Below are positions 1 through 10,393 of a stretch of 64,000 nucleotides of DNA, in pieces (within the stretch, counting starts at the first letter, position 1; each line of letters starts with the position of its first letter). The stretch comes from Cichorium intybus. Its lineage: Eukaryota > Streptophyta > Magnoliopsida > Asterales > Asteraceae. The notes under the pieces are model-generated. The model was not told where the DNA came from. It saw nothing but the letters and a program-made list of their open reading frames with translations, and ran no database searches. The stretch is from NCBI GenBank assembly GCA_023525715.1, contig CM042013.1:76677494-76741493 (forward strand), given 5' to 3'. A program made the translations under genes and the position numbers.

Positions 1-1299
1 TATTGCAAGTCGGACATGCTTTATAGCCTTGTCCGCTCCAACCTGATAAACTACTACGAGCTGGATAGTCGTTTATCGTCCATAATAACGCCGCCTTCAT
101 AATGAAGAACGTGTTGGTCGCTGCATCTTTAGTTCGAACCCCCGTCTGCCACTACTGCTTGAGATCTTCCACCAACGGCCTAAGAAAAACATCCATGTCC
201 TTCCCAGGTGATTTAGGTCTAGGAATCAACAAGGATAACATGAATGATGTCTATTTCATGCATAGCCATGAAGGCAAATTGTATGTAGTGAGTATAACCG
301 GCCACGTGCTATGAACTGAGCTCATGTTGCCATATGGATTAAAACCATCAGCTGCAAGCCCTAGGCGAACATTTCGGGGTTCCCTCTAGAAGTTAGGGTA
401 GTTTTGATCAAATTCTTTCCACGAAGACCCATCAACAGGATGACGCATCGTACCTTCTTCTGATCGTCTAGTACTGTGCCAGATCATATCTTTTGTCGTG
501 TGCCTTGAACAGTACAAACGTCAGAGTTTGGGGGTCATAGGAAAGTAACGTAACACCTTGTGAGCTATCTTCTTAACTTTTATCTTTTAATCGATCCACC
601 GGCTCTCGTTACAGACAAGACAATTCTGCAAGGAGCTATATTCTTTCCAAAAGAGAGCACAGTCATTTCTGCACACGTGTATCGACTCGTACCCCAAACC
701 TATCTTTTTAGTGTCTTTTTTGCTACATAATGTGACAAGGGGATCTTGTTGCCTTCCGGATATGAAGATTGCAACAACTCAAGGAGTTCATCAAATGAAC
801 TATTAGTCCGTTTGTGATTCACCTTGATATGCATAAGCTTTGCTAAGAAGTCAAGGGAAGAAAACTTAGCACACCCAGGATATAATTCTGATTGGACTTC
901 CTTTAATAGGTCTTCAAAATCATCACGGACACCAATACTCTCTGTATCCAGGTTCCCTTCGTCGATGTTGCAATCCTCTTCCATCACCTCCTCTGTAACG
1001 TCTTCAATAACATCAATCATATCGTTTCTTGGCGCCACATCATCTACAACTGGAGGATCTGATGTTTCACCGTGATAGCTCCACTTCTTATATAACCGAG
1101 AGAACCCAAATACCCGCATATGATGTTTCATTATATGCATAGGCAATAAGATAGTGTTAAGAAATTTTTGACACGCACATCTGACAAAACCTCTGTCATC
1201 AACATGTGCTTGGAAAATCTTGGCAAAAGATTCGAGGCCTTGCTCGAACTCAGGTGAGTTACGTTTTGGATTAGTACTCCAGCTTTTATCGATATTCAT
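1..1299 (-). pseudogene. TNP2-like CACTA transposase, 5' part, broken
   Basis: Translating the minus strand from 1299 gives an N-terminal region like the plant transposase-associated domain (starts MNIDKSW, then a cysteine/histidine segment CACQKFLN...MHIMKHH). An acidic linker follows, then the start of the TNP2 transposase family: GYESIHVCRNDCALFWKEY, CLVCNESRW, the NVRLGLAADGFNPYGNM region, and ALLWTINDYPA and GWSGQGYKACPTC near the left edge. The frame is lost at about 700 by what looks like a one-base deletion, and the lower part has several in-frame stops. The catalytic core lies mostly beyond the window. The family would cut the CACTA termini in the nucleus; this copy cannot make a full protein. 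Confidence 0.8.
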
Positions 1300-1470
1300 T
1301 ATGCAACTGGAACATATATTAGGGTTTAAAAAGGATAAAGTATTTGTATAGGAAACAATATGTTATACAATTAGATCACTGAAAGGATAATTCAAAAACT
1401 ATCCTCGGAAGGGGAATAGATAATCGGACAACGATGATAGAGTATTTGTAAAGGTAGGCTTCTACACCCA

Positions 1471-1674
1471 CTTTTTGAATACTTTATGTCATATATTTAT
1501 GTGTATTACATGATTGTCTGTTTAAGAAAAATTCGGCAGTATTTCCCCTTAGCTCCCAGGTATATTTGTAAGTATATACCCGAGGAGCAAAGAGAAAATG
1601 ACAACCACATTTTCTTAAACAAACAATCATGTAATACACATTCATATCCTAGATGAGATAAAGTATTCAAAAAG
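1471..1674. repeat. 204-bp imperfect fold-back (inverted repeat)
   Basis: The left arm starts CTTTTTGAATACTTTA and holds GTGTATTACATGATTG. The right arm is its reverse complement, ending TAAAGTATTCAAAAAG. The outer 60 bp of each arm match closely and the inner part, around GTATATTTGTAAGTATATAC, is looser. It lies about 170 bp upstream of the transposase start, inside the CACTA element. It could be a small fold-back or MITE insertion, or part of the element's regulatory region. Confidence 0.7.
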
Positions 1675-1799
1675 CAGTCCCAAAACGGGGACAACCCGAA
1701 ATTAATTACTAAATCAATTTGGAGCGAGTATTTCTAAGCTTTTGATGATTGAAACGAAGAAATGTAAACATATAGTTTACGTTTCAGAGTACCTAAACA

Positions 1800-2760
1800 C
1801 TACAACATTTACGATTTAGGGTTTAGGGTTTAGGGTTAGGGTTTAAATAAGTTCGTGTTTTTAGTTTAGGGGTTAGGGTTTAGGATTTATTGTTTATGGT
1901 TTAAATAAGTTTATGTTTTTTGTTTAGGGTTTAGGGTTTAGGGGTTAGGGGTTAGGGTTTAGGGGTTAGGGGTTAGGGTTTAGGATTTAGGGTTTAGGGT
2001 TTAGGGTTTAGGGTTTATTGTTTATGGATTAAATAAGTTTATGTTTTTTGTTTAGGGTTTAGGGTTTAGGGGTTAGGGTTTAGAGTTTATGTTTTATGGT
2101 TTATATAAGTTTATGTTAGGGTTTAGGGGTTAGGGGTTAGGGTTTAGGGTTTAGGGTTTAGGGGTTAGTGTTTGGGATTTAGGGTTTAGGGTTTAGGATT
2201 TCTTGTTTATGGTTTAAATAAGTTTATGTTTTTTGTTTAGGATTTAGGGTTTAGGGGTTAGTGGTTAGGGTTTAGGGGTTAGGGGTTAGGGTTTAGGGTT
2301 TAAGGTTTAGGTTTTAGGGTTTATTGTTTATGGATTAAATACGTTTATGTTTTTTTGTTTAGGGTTTAGGGTTTAGGGTTTAGGGTTTAGAGTTTAAGTT
2401 TTATGATTTAAATAAGTTTATGTTTAGGGTTTAGGGTTTAGGATTTAGGGTTTAGGGTTTAGGATTTATTGTTTATGGTTTAAATAAGTTTATGTTTTTT
2501 GTTTAGAGTTTAGGGTTTAGGTTTAGGGGTTAGGGTTTAGGGTTAAGGGTTAAGGGTTTAGGGTTTAAGGTTTATTGTTTATAGATTAAATAAGTTTATG
2601 TTTTTTGTTTAAGGTTTTGGGTTTTGGAGTTACAGTTTAGAGTTTAAGTTTTATGGTTTAAATAAGTTTGGGGTTTAGGGTTTAGGGTTTAGAGTTTAAG
2701 TTTTATGGTTTAAATAACTTTATGTTTACGGTTTAGGATTAAATAAATTTATGTTTTTTT
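1800..2760 (+). repeat. Interstitial telomere-like repeat tract (TTTAGGG-type)
   Basis: Nearly 1 kb of TTTAGGG units, with TTAGGGG variants, reads in one direction. They are interrupted about eleven times by a spacer resembling TTTATGGTTTAAATAAGTTTATG, at roughly 1841, 1900, 2028, 2100, 2212, 2334, 2407, 2478, 2585, 2657 and 2707. So it is a higher-order degenerate array, not a clean telomere. The tract fades into AT-rich DNA after 2750. It lies between the CACTA terminus and the CACTA transposase. Confidence 0.85.
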
Positions 2761-3600
2761 TTTGTTTACGGTTTAAATTCAGAGTTTATGTTCAAATAAG
2801 TTTATATACTTTCTTTTAGGTTAATTAGGTTTAAATAATTTTATTAAAATGTTACATTAACGTATAATTTTATTTTTAATAATCTACGATTTAGACGTTA
2901 TATTTAAAATGATTTAAAAAATCTATATAATTAAGTATTTAATATTTTAGTTTACGATTTAAACATTATATTTTTGAGAATTTACGCTTTAAACATTATA
3001 TTATTTCGAATTACGATTTAAACGTTATATTTAAAACGATCTAAACGTTACATTTGCAATGATCATTGACAAAACATATAACAAATCAAATAATTAATAA
3101 TTAAGTACTTAATAATTAAGTTTTTAACAATTAAGTTTTTGACAAAAGCATTAAGTTATTAATAATTAAATTCTTAAAAATTAAGCACTTATCAAAAACA
3201 TTTCCAAACATATTATATTTTCCAAATTAAGCACTTAATAATTAAACACTTAAAAATTAAGTACTTAACACATTAAGAACTTAACACCATCACATTTTAC
3301 ATTTTCCAAATCACTTTCCAAAGATATTACAATTTCCAAATCATTCTCCAAACATATTATATTTTCCAAATTAAGCACTTAATAATTAATCACTTAAAAT
3401 TAAGTTCTTAACATATTAAGAACTTAACACCATCACTTCCAAAACATATCAAAACCATTAAACATGTTTTCATAAACCATTAAGAGCTTATAGTAAGTCA
3501 TTTTTCAAGAACTTAACACATTAAGAACTTAATATATTAAGACTTTAACAAAATTGCAAAACACATGAACACATACTTGAGTGTGGTAGCTAGAGGTTGT
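2761..3600. repeat. AT-rich region with a 145-bp tandem duplication and TTAAG words
   Basis: No gene is seen. The sequence is built from variants of AATTAAGCACTTAATAATTAA. A block starting with ACATATTATATTTTCCAAAT at about 3207 recurs at about 3351, giving a tandem repeat of about 145 bp. It belongs to the 5' non-coding part of the CACTA element. Confidence 0.5.
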
Positions 3601-4199
3601 TTTTGGTGAAGGTGGCTGGAGGTGGATGTGTTTTTCCGGCAGCAGACGGTGGTGGTGGTCCTAACAAGAAGAAAAAGTTAGTAAAAGTCACTTTAAAACA
3701 CAAAATAAGTTGGTAACCGAAAATATTACCGAATAGATGATAGTTTTCTCCGGAAAAAGGAGGGAATCGCCGGAAAAAACAGTGAAATCGCCGGAAAAAG
3801 AGGTGTCGCCGGAATTAGCTCGAGATCGCCGGTAAATCGAAGAAAATCGCCGGTAGAAGTAAGGTAGAAGTGAAAGAGAGCACCGGAGGTTGGTTTGGAG
3901 TGGTGATGGTCAGAAAAGTTGGAGGAATCGCCGGAAATGTCGAGAGAAAACGTAAGGTGTGTGTGGTTTGCGTAACAGCCAAAGTGGGGAGGGTGAAGAG
4001 ACTAAGTCTGTTCGCGGGGCAATGGACGGTGATGATGCAATGGACGGTGATGATGGCGATCCGCGTGACAGGAAATAGCGGCGACGGCTAAGGCTTTACC
4101 GGCGACGCGTATGGAGGGAAATATTCCCGCTTCTTTTTTCACCGTTGGATCAAACAATTCACGTACGGCTGAGATTGTGAAGCACACGAATCGCTGAGC

Positions 4200-4335
4200 T
4201 GGCAATACCGGCGACACCATTAGCGGCGATAGCTGGTATAACCGACGACAAGAGACGCGTGTTCTCTATGTCGCTGGTTAATACCGGCTGTCGCCGCTAA
4301 TGGCGTCGCTGGTATTGTCAGCGTTTCTTATAGTG
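4200..4335 (-). repeat. CACTA terminal and subterminal inverted repeats
   Basis: The block CCGGCGACACCATTAGCGGC (from about 4209) and the nearly complementary GCCGCTAATGGCGTCGCTGG (from about 4292) form a fold-back directly inside the CACTA terminus. GCCGGAAA and CGCCGG words continue leftward to about 3750. Such clustered subterminal motifs are where CACTA accessory proteins bind in known elements; binding here is inference. Confidence 0.65.
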
Positions 4336-4585
4336 TTTGTACTTCTGATATTGAATATTTTTTACGGTTTACGATAAAAAAATACTATTAGGTGAGATTA
4401 ACCTACCATCGAATAATATATTATAAAGTTTTACGAGAAAGTTAAATTTTAGATATTTAAATTTGTCAATCAGATATTAATATAAAGAAGGTATGCAGGT
4501 TCTTTTAATAACCCATTTATATATGATGCACCAAAGTCAATGAAGCAATCTTATTATTTATAGCATTCCACTTTGTGATCCAAAC

Positions 4586-4867
4586 TTATTTTATATCTAA
4601 ATCTAAAAATAATGGTAACGCCAAAGGCATGTGATTTTTGTAGTGTTTCTTCCAAAAAAATTTACTAATTGATAATAGCATACTTTTATATATATTAATA
4701 AATAAATATTGTGATTCTTATATTCGTTTATAGCACACAAGTTTTTGGCTATATAAGAATGAATAACACAAAGGCAATGATCATTGCAGCACAATTTGTA
4801 AAAAAATCTTTATCATAATTATTGATCAGCAAGCTGTTAAGATGTGGCAGAAGACAGCTTCACACCA
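4586..4867 (+). repeat. Tandem duplicate (distal copy) of the BAHD promoter and gene start
   Basis: This 282-bp block matches the promoter, 5' leader and first 16 codons of the acyltransferase gene. It ends at the codons for the QLHT stretch and then restarts with TTATTTTATATCTAAATC. Its TATA-like TATATAAG is at 4750. The start codon is gone: the gene has ATAATGATCAGC where this copy has ATTATTGATCAGC. It is therefore a dead duplicate promoter with a gene stub. Confidence 0.85.
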
Positions 4868-4971
4868 TTATTTTATATCTAAATCTAAAAATAATGATAA
4901 CATCAAAGGCATGTGATTTTTGTAGTGTTTTTTCTAAAAATTTTACTAATTGATAATAGCATATTTTTATA

Positions 4972-6357
4972 GGCTAAATTTCATTCATATCCTTATAAAA
5001 CTAAGATATTATTTATATATTATTACAAACTTCAAAATTACACATATATCATTCTAAAACTCTAATATTCACTTATATATCCAAATTTATATTTTAATTT
5101 AAATTAATCAAAATTTATATTAAAGAAATTATGTAACTTACAAAATATGACTAAATTACCCTTCCCCAATTAGGAATCTATCTCCTGGTTCTACCCGATT
5201 CCATCTCTATTATCCTTACCGTCTTCTTCCATTTCTCCAACATGTACTTTGATCTTGAAAGCACCGAGAAATAGGAGAGAAACACAACGACAGGGGCAAG
5301 AACTCACCAAGCATTTCTGTGGACAGGCGGCAAATGCAATTGGAGAAACAATAACCTGATTTCTCCCTCTTTTGGATCTGGGACTTCAACGTCTTCCCAT
5401 GTCAAGACTAATGGCGTCAATTTCAGGTCAAAATGTTCTTCTTCCTTCTTCTTCCACGCGTATAGAGCGATTTCGAGAAAGCCGATGTCGGCTCTGCTAC
5501 AAACTCCGTCACTATTTCTTCTTCTGCGCGCATAGTGCGATTGCCGCCGTAGCTGCAGCTACGCCCTCGGCGTTTCGCGATTGTCGTCCCTTGGATTCTG
5601 TTATCTAGTTTTGGTACGATGTCGGCATTGAAACACAAATCAAAATCCGACAACATGATGTGACCATCTTCTCGTATCAAAATGTTCTCCGGCTTCAAAT
5701 CCCGGTACACGATCCCAAGCGAGTGAAGGTATTCAAGAGCCACTAAAACCTCCGCCGCGAAGAACCTAACTGAATCGATTGGTAGCCGGTAATTAGGTTG
5801 CTTCCGCAGAAAGAAATGAAGGTCGCCATTGGGATAGAAATCGATGAGGAAGCACGTGTAGTGCGACACTTCCAGAGGAGGATAAAGCGTAGGGAGAAAA
5901 GGGTGGTCGAGGGATGAAAGAATCTGAGCCTCGGTCTGGACATGGGAGAGCTTCTTGGAGCTTAGTAAGTTCTTATCAACAACTTTAATGGCGGAATTAG
6001 CGTGTTCATATTCTCGAAGGCGACAAAGGAACACCCGGCCAAAATTCCCCGACCCCACAAGGCGTACAAGCTTAAGGTGACGGAGATGGAGAGACCCATC
6101 AGAGGAAGGGTTAATGGCAGCTTTAATGGCGGACCAGTTAGCATCAGATTTCCGGTGAGGGCGAGAGTGGAGGTTAGGGACAGCAGTGTAATTTACATAA
6201 TTTCTTTAATATAAATTTTGATTAATTTAAATTAAAATACAAATTTGGATATATATGTGAATATTGGAGTTTTAGAATGATATATGTGTAATTTTGAAGT
6301 TTGTAAGGATATATAAGTAATATCTTAGTTTTATAAGGATATGAATGAAATTTGATC
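4972..6357. mobile_element. Pack-MULE (Mutator-like, non-autonomous), 1386 bp
   Basis: Terminal inverted repeats of about 165 bp are visible. The left end reads GGCTAAATTTCATTCATATC and the right end is nearly its reverse complement, ending ATATGAATGAAATTTGATC. The element is flanked by a perfect 9-bp direct repeat, ATTTTTATA (4963-4971 and 6358-6366), the size made by Mutator-like transposases. The duplicate promoter copy shows the empty site. It holds no transposase, but carries a host kinase fragment and a further unidentified piece (about 5150-5420). It sits less than 140 bp upstream of the acyltransferase start, so it may alter that promoter. Confidence 0.88.
5423..6190 (-). pseudogene. 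Captured AGC-type protein kinase fragment (PINOID/WAG/UNICORN-like)
   Basis: The minus strand encodes most of a kinase N-lobe and the catalytic loop. Counting from the GTG at 6058, there is a glycine-rich loop GSGNFGRV (residues 2-9), the ATP lysine in AIK (K25), YRDLKPEN (118-125) and DFD (138-140) in place of DFG. DFD is typical of plant AGC VIII kinases. The frame stays open upstream to about 6190 through DANWSAIKAA, as in that subfamily. The fragment stops after EPTSAFSKS, before the expected APE motif and whole C-lobe, so it cannot be an active kinase. It lies wholly inside the Pack-MULE. Antisense effects on a parent gene are possible but unproven. Confidence 0.82.
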
Positions 6358-6421
6358 ATTTTTATATTAATAAATAAATATTGTGATTTTTATATTCGTT
6401 TATAGCACACAAGTTTTTGGC

Positions 6422-6429
6422 TATATAAG
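6422..6429 (+). promoter_or_regulatory. TATA box of the BAHD acyltransferase
   Basis: TATATAAG lies about 60 bp before the start codon, and the same word lies at the matching place in the distal duplicate. A short upstream frame (6431-6484, 17 codons) ends five bases before the main ATG. Depending on the transcription start, it may or may not be in the mRNA. Confidence 0.55.
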
Positions 6430-6489
6430 AATGAATAACACAAAGGCAATGATCATTGCAGCACAATTAGTAAAAAAATCTTGATCATA

Positions 6490-7845
6490 ATGATCAGCAA
6501 GCTGTTAAGATGTGGCAGAAGACAGCTTCACACCATTGTCTCTAGAGATGTCATAAAACCTTCATCTCCAACCCCTTCGCACCTCAAAACATATCATCTT
6601 TCGTTGTTTGATCAAATTTCTGTGAACGCATACATGCCAGTTGTAGCATTCTATCAAAGCTCAAGCATTAATCAAACATCCCATGATAAAATGGTTCAGC
6701 TGAAGAACTCCTTATCACACACCTTAAATCAGTACTATCCGTTTGCTGGTAGGCTAGCTAAAGCCGGCCCATCATACGTTGAGTGCAATGACGAGGGAGT
6801 TGAGTTCATTGAAGCATGCAACGATGATCTACTCTCGGACTTCCTCCAACGTTCAAAGCATGAAGATCTAGATCAACTCTTTCCAGATGATCTGATATGG
6901 TACAAGTCTAACCACAAAGGTCATAATGATGAAAAAGAAACTACTTCGACGTTGTCTATTCAAGTCAACCATTTTTCATGCGGAGGAGTAGCGGTGGCAG
7001 CATCTTTGACCCACAAGATTGGAGACGCAAGCAGTTTGTTGAATTTCATCAAACATTGGGCCACAGTGACACGGTTTAGCTCCGGCGAGCATCATGATCT
7101 ATCGCACATCAACCCGCATTTTCTTTCTTACCAAACCAGAAACGTTAATTTGCCTAAAGATTTGCCCGATAGATCACAAGGCGACTATGTCACGAGGAGT
7201 TTTGTGTTTCCTAACTCCAAGATAAACGACCTCAAAGCCAAGATCACAAGCATGACCATGGAATCTGAAGAACCGATCATGGACCCTACACGAGCTGAGG
7301 CTTTAACGTGGCTAATTCATAAGTGTGCGGTTGCAGCCGCTTCCAAAACCAACTCCGGTGTTTTCAAGCCAACGGGGATGGGCCAAATAATGAGCATTAG
7401 AAATAATTTGGTCGAGACATTGCCTGAAACAAGCATAGGCAATCTTTATCTGTTAATGGAATTTCCAACAAGGAATGAAAGTGAACTGGCGCCAAATATG
7501 TTCATTGCTGAACTCAGGAAAAGAAAGAAGGCATTTCGAGGTATAACAAATGCTGAAACCGCATTGGGAATGGTTGCGGAGATGTGTTCTGATCATTCTG
7601 CGATGCTTGAGACGACAAAAAGGGTTGATGACTATTACATATATACTGTCATAAACAGGTTTCCTACGTATGGGATTGATTTTGGGTGGGGCAAGCCGAT
7701 AAAAGTAACTGTTGGTGGGGTTGTAAAGAATTTGATTATTATGATGGATACTCCCAATGGGGATGGCATTGATGCACTCGTGTGCTTGGAAAGAGAAGAA
7801 ATGAAGATAATACAGGAAGACCCTGAACTGTTAGCCTTTTGCTAA
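6490..7845 (+). CDS. BAHD-family acyltransferase (vinorine synthase-like clade)
   Basis: This is a single-exon gene of 451 residues, the normal length for plant BAHD enzymes, which move an acyl group from acyl-CoA to an alcohol or amine in the cytosol. The catalytic motif HxxxD is present as HKIGD (H175, D179), and the structural DFGWG motif is complete (D397 to G401). YYPFAGRL and the N-terminal SxPTPxHLKTYxLS pattern also fit the family, closest to the clade that includes vinorine synthase and related alkaloid or ester acetyltransferases. ATG at 6490 is chosen because the duplicated leader and TATA box lie just upstream; the three codons before it start with TTG. No stops or frameshifts are seen. 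The substrate cannot be told from sequence. Its promoter carries a tandem duplication and a Pack-MULE. Confidence 0.92.
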   Translation: MISKLLRCGRRQLHTIVSRDVIKPSSPTPSHLKTYHLSLFDQISVNAYMPVVAFYQSSSINQTSHDKMVQLKNSLSHTLNQYYPFAGRLAKAGPSYVECNDEGVEFIEACNDDLLSDFLQRSKHEDLDQLFPDDLIWYKSNHKGHNDEKETTSTLSIQVNHFSCGGVAVAASLTHKIGDASSLLNFIKHWATVTRFSSGEHHDLSHINPHFLSYQTRNVNLPKDLPDRSQGDYVTRSFVFPNSKINDLKAKITSMTMESEEPIMDPTRAEALTWLIHKCAVAAASKTNSGVFKPTGMGQIMSIRNNLVETLPETSIGNLYLLMEFPTRNESELAPNMFIAELRKRKKAFRGITNAETALGMVAEMCSDHSAMLETTKRVDDYYIYTVINRFPTYGIDFGWGKPIKVTVGGVVKNLIIMMDTPNGDGIDALVCLEREEMKIIQEDPELLAFC

Positions 7846-8938
7846 TTCAAAACTACGCAAAGCTGGAATAACTATCGTTAATGCAATTTGATTTGGTGTT
7901 TTAGTGTTTGTTAGCTAGTTTAGTATTTAATTACTTATGGTTTATAATCCATTTACTGAGTTGAAACTGTAAAACTAAATGTCATAACTAGCTGTTCAAA
8001 AAAACGTCTGCATAACCAAGTTTCAGTTACTTAAAATGTAAGAGATATATATACTGTGTTTAAAGATTTTTTTACATGGTATCAAATCCACTGATTTGTG
8101 AAAAGCTATTCGATTTTGAATCTACATTTCGGTTTTTTCAGATCAATGACTTGATGAAACAATCCGTGCCATTGAAAAGAGGCTTGCATATTTGAACAAC
8201 CTTTAAGACACGATATCTTCAAGCATTACATGCCATTTTAGACCTTTACACTTAAATCAACAGTCGACTTTTAGTGCCATTGAAAAGAGGTTTGCATATC
8301 TGAAGGATCTTAAGAACGATCACTTCTTTACTCATCGCATGCCATTTAGACATTATCCATGAAATCAACAGTTGACTTTCCTCATTAATGAACATTTCAT
8401 TTAGGGTGGCGTATTAAAATGGTTAAAATAAAAAAATAAAAAATATTTTAAAGAACCAAGAAAAGCTATGTTTATTTTGATTAGGTGATAAAATTAATTG
8501 GTAATGAATTAAATGAAAAGGTAATATTAAGTAAAACGCAAATACTTTACAAAATCTATAGAGTTTATTAAAATAGTCACCAATTTTACAAATATCATCC
8601 CAGAAATTGGCATAATATCTGCAAATTCAACAAAGTGACGCCATTTTGAAAAAAAAATACCCAAAAAGAATCTCAGATTGCAAATCGCATCTGATGCAGA
8701 TTTATCCACAAAACATTTAAGAAAAATAAATTTAAAGGGTATGATTCAACAAGCAAAACAATTAAAGCGATCAAATCAAACACAATACGCAAAGAATATT
8801 AGTAGAAACAATGCCAAATGCTTTCATTAATGTAATACCGTATTACTTTTCGATAAGGGTTAAGGATTACATCTTTGTGTACTTAAGATTAGTGGAGTTA
8901 AAATGTGATTTGGAGAGTTTTGGGAGTGTTTAAAACAA
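7846..8938. other. Intergenic, with a degenerate tandem repeat
   Basis: I see no gene. Two copies of a unit of about 115 bp lie at about 8160-8390, each holding TGCCATTGAAAAGAGGYTTGC, ATGCCATTT and CAACAGTYGACTTT. The rest is AT-rich downstream sequence, presumably including the acyltransferase 3' UTR. Confidence 0.5.
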
Positions 8939-10393
8939 GAGTAAATTACGTGAATGGTCCCTGTGGTTTGAGGTTATTTGCGCGTTTGATCCCTAATTTT
9001 TTTTAACTCGAACGGTCCCTATCTTTTGGTTTTGTTACGCGTTTGGTCCCTAGTAGACATAACATGACTATATTACCCTTTATCTATTTTTTTCAAATTT
9101 ATTTATTATTCTAATTTAATAATATTAGAAAATTAAATGGGTCTCCGTATTACGAATCAGAAAGGGGAGAAAAATTAACTTTCAAACCCACATGATTCTT
9201 CTCTTTCTCTCTCACTTTATCTTTGAAATCTGAAATTCTAAAACTGTAACTCAAACCCAAATCTGATTTTTCTGAACCATTTGTTTGTTCCATTGGAGCA
9301 ATATCTCATATAGGTGGTGGGCATCACTAATTCGAATGCTTATGTTGAAGCAACCTCCAAAGTTTTCCCTTTTTCTTCACCTACGTACTCTGGTTTCCTC
9401 CGATCAATTTTTTCTCCGTCATATCTTACTATTGCTAACATCATGGAGAAGATTATCAGACCCTACTCTTTTGAGACTCTTTGATTGGAATCCACGGGCG
9501 GGAGAACCAATCCGATTGTGCGAATGGTCTGGTAAGGACATCAGATTTGTGGGTCGTGCCTTACCGGTACATTCTAGCGATACCATCAGCAACCACTCCG
9601 GCCCTGCGAGTTGTCGGTCAATACTTCTCCAACATATTCGGCCGGTTGTCCATCTACAAACAAAATCGGGTTACACCCATTTCTATTCCGGTGGAGGAAC
9701 TGGTGGCTACCCATCAATCAACTCTGCTGGAAGCTCTACAACTTCTTCGGCTGTGAATGTAGTTCCAACCGGCAATATTTGTCGATCCAGGAGATTATCA
9801 ATGGACCTTGAAGAACTGAAGATGGTAAGGAACGAACCTACAAAGGGGAAACTTCATAGAGGCATTGAGGCTGTGAAAAAGTACGAGGAAGCTATTAAAC
9901 TAGATTCTAGATACAGGAGAGCTCACTACCGTTCAATACGTCCATTCTTGCGTCTTTAACTTAAACTGTTGGTAAGTCTCTGATGCAGGCTTTGAGTTAG
10001 CATGGAGAAAATGGGAGAAGGTCGGCGAGGTTGGAGAACACTCACTGCTAAGCGGAGGTATTGTGTTGGTCGTGGTTCAAAGGGATTTAGAATTGAATAT
10101 GAGATGGCATCGTCCAGAGGGGTCGGATGAAGGAAGTACTATTTGAAGTAGTATTATTAGGTGTGTGTATGAGAGAGAGGACCCATTTAATTTCTTTTAA
10201 TATTATTAAATTATATAGAATAATAAATAAATTTGAAAAAAAAAATAGAATAAGGGTAATATAGTCATTTTATGACTGTTAGGGACCAAACGCGTAACAA
10301 AACCAAAAGATAAGGACCGTCTGAGTTAAAAAAGAATTAGGGACCAGGCGTGCAAAGTACCCCAAACCACAGGACCATTCATGTAATTTACTC
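8939..10393. mobile_element. Second Pack-MULE-like element, 1455 bp
   Basis: Terminal inverted repeats of about 205-210 bp are clear: the left end GAGTAAATTACGTGAATGGT matches the reverse complement of the right end, including GGTTTTGTTACGCGTTTGGT further in. The flanks are TTAAAACAA (8930-8938) and TTAAAACTT (10394-10402). This is a 9-bp duplication matching at seven positions, as expected of an older Mutator-like insertion. The interior (9144-10182) has no transposase and holds gene-like sequence. Confidence 0.78.
9680..9957 (+). pseudogene. Possible TPR/TTL-like gene fragment captured in the Pack-MULE
   Basis: The open frame ends with a glycine/serine-rich stretch, then VPTGNIC, DLEELKMVRNE, and after a gap EAVKKYEEAIKLDSRYRRAH. 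This order resembles the linker and tetratricopeptide repeats of plant TTL (tetratricopeptide thioredoxin-like) proteins, but the repeats are incomplete and pieces seem to be missing between them. The frame upstream to 9285 is open but unrecognised. No thioredoxin-like domain is present. I take it as a rearranged fragment, not a gene; the family assignment is tentative. Confidence 0.4.

Larger units (their letters stand above)
1..4335 (-). mobile_element. CACTA (En/Spm-type) DNA transposon, partial, runs off left edge
   Basis: The minus strand begins at 4335 with CACTATAAGAAA, a typical CACTA terminus. Next to it are GC-rich subterminal repeats built on GCCGGAAA, ACCGGCGAC and GCGGCGA words (about 3750-4335), and the transposase remnant lies downstream on the same strand. 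The 5' part, between terminus and transposase start, is about 3 kb and holds a fold-back, a telomere-like tract and AT-rich repeats. The other terminus is outside the window, so the usual 3-bp target duplication cannot be checked. The transposase has several stops, so this copy is not autonomous. Confidence 0.75.
4868..6537 (+). repeat. Proximal copy of the duplicated BAHD 5' region, split by a Pack-MULE
   Basis: The second copy runs 4868-4971, is interrupted by the insertion at 4972-6357, and resumes after the target duplication into the real gene start at 6490. Removing the insert and one 9-bp repeat restores about 275 bp collinear with the distal copy. It follows that the tandem duplication came first and the transposon second. 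Confidence 0.8.

Noticed and set aside
102..314. 70-codon plus-strand frame
   Set aside because: It lies opposite the CACTA transposase relic, whose minus-strand translation matches a known family.
1800..2760. CRISPR-like or satellite-gene array
   Set aside because: The units are 7-bp telomere-type repeats with a degenerate shared spacer, not a repeat with unique spacers, and the setting is plant nuclear DNA.
3870..4220. Short frames on both strands in the CACTA subterminal region
   Set aside because: They run through GC-rich subterminal repeats and show no domain; chance openness.
5372..5608. Plus-strand frame in the Pack-MULE
   Set aside because: It is antisense to the kinase fragment, which is the recognisable coding strand.
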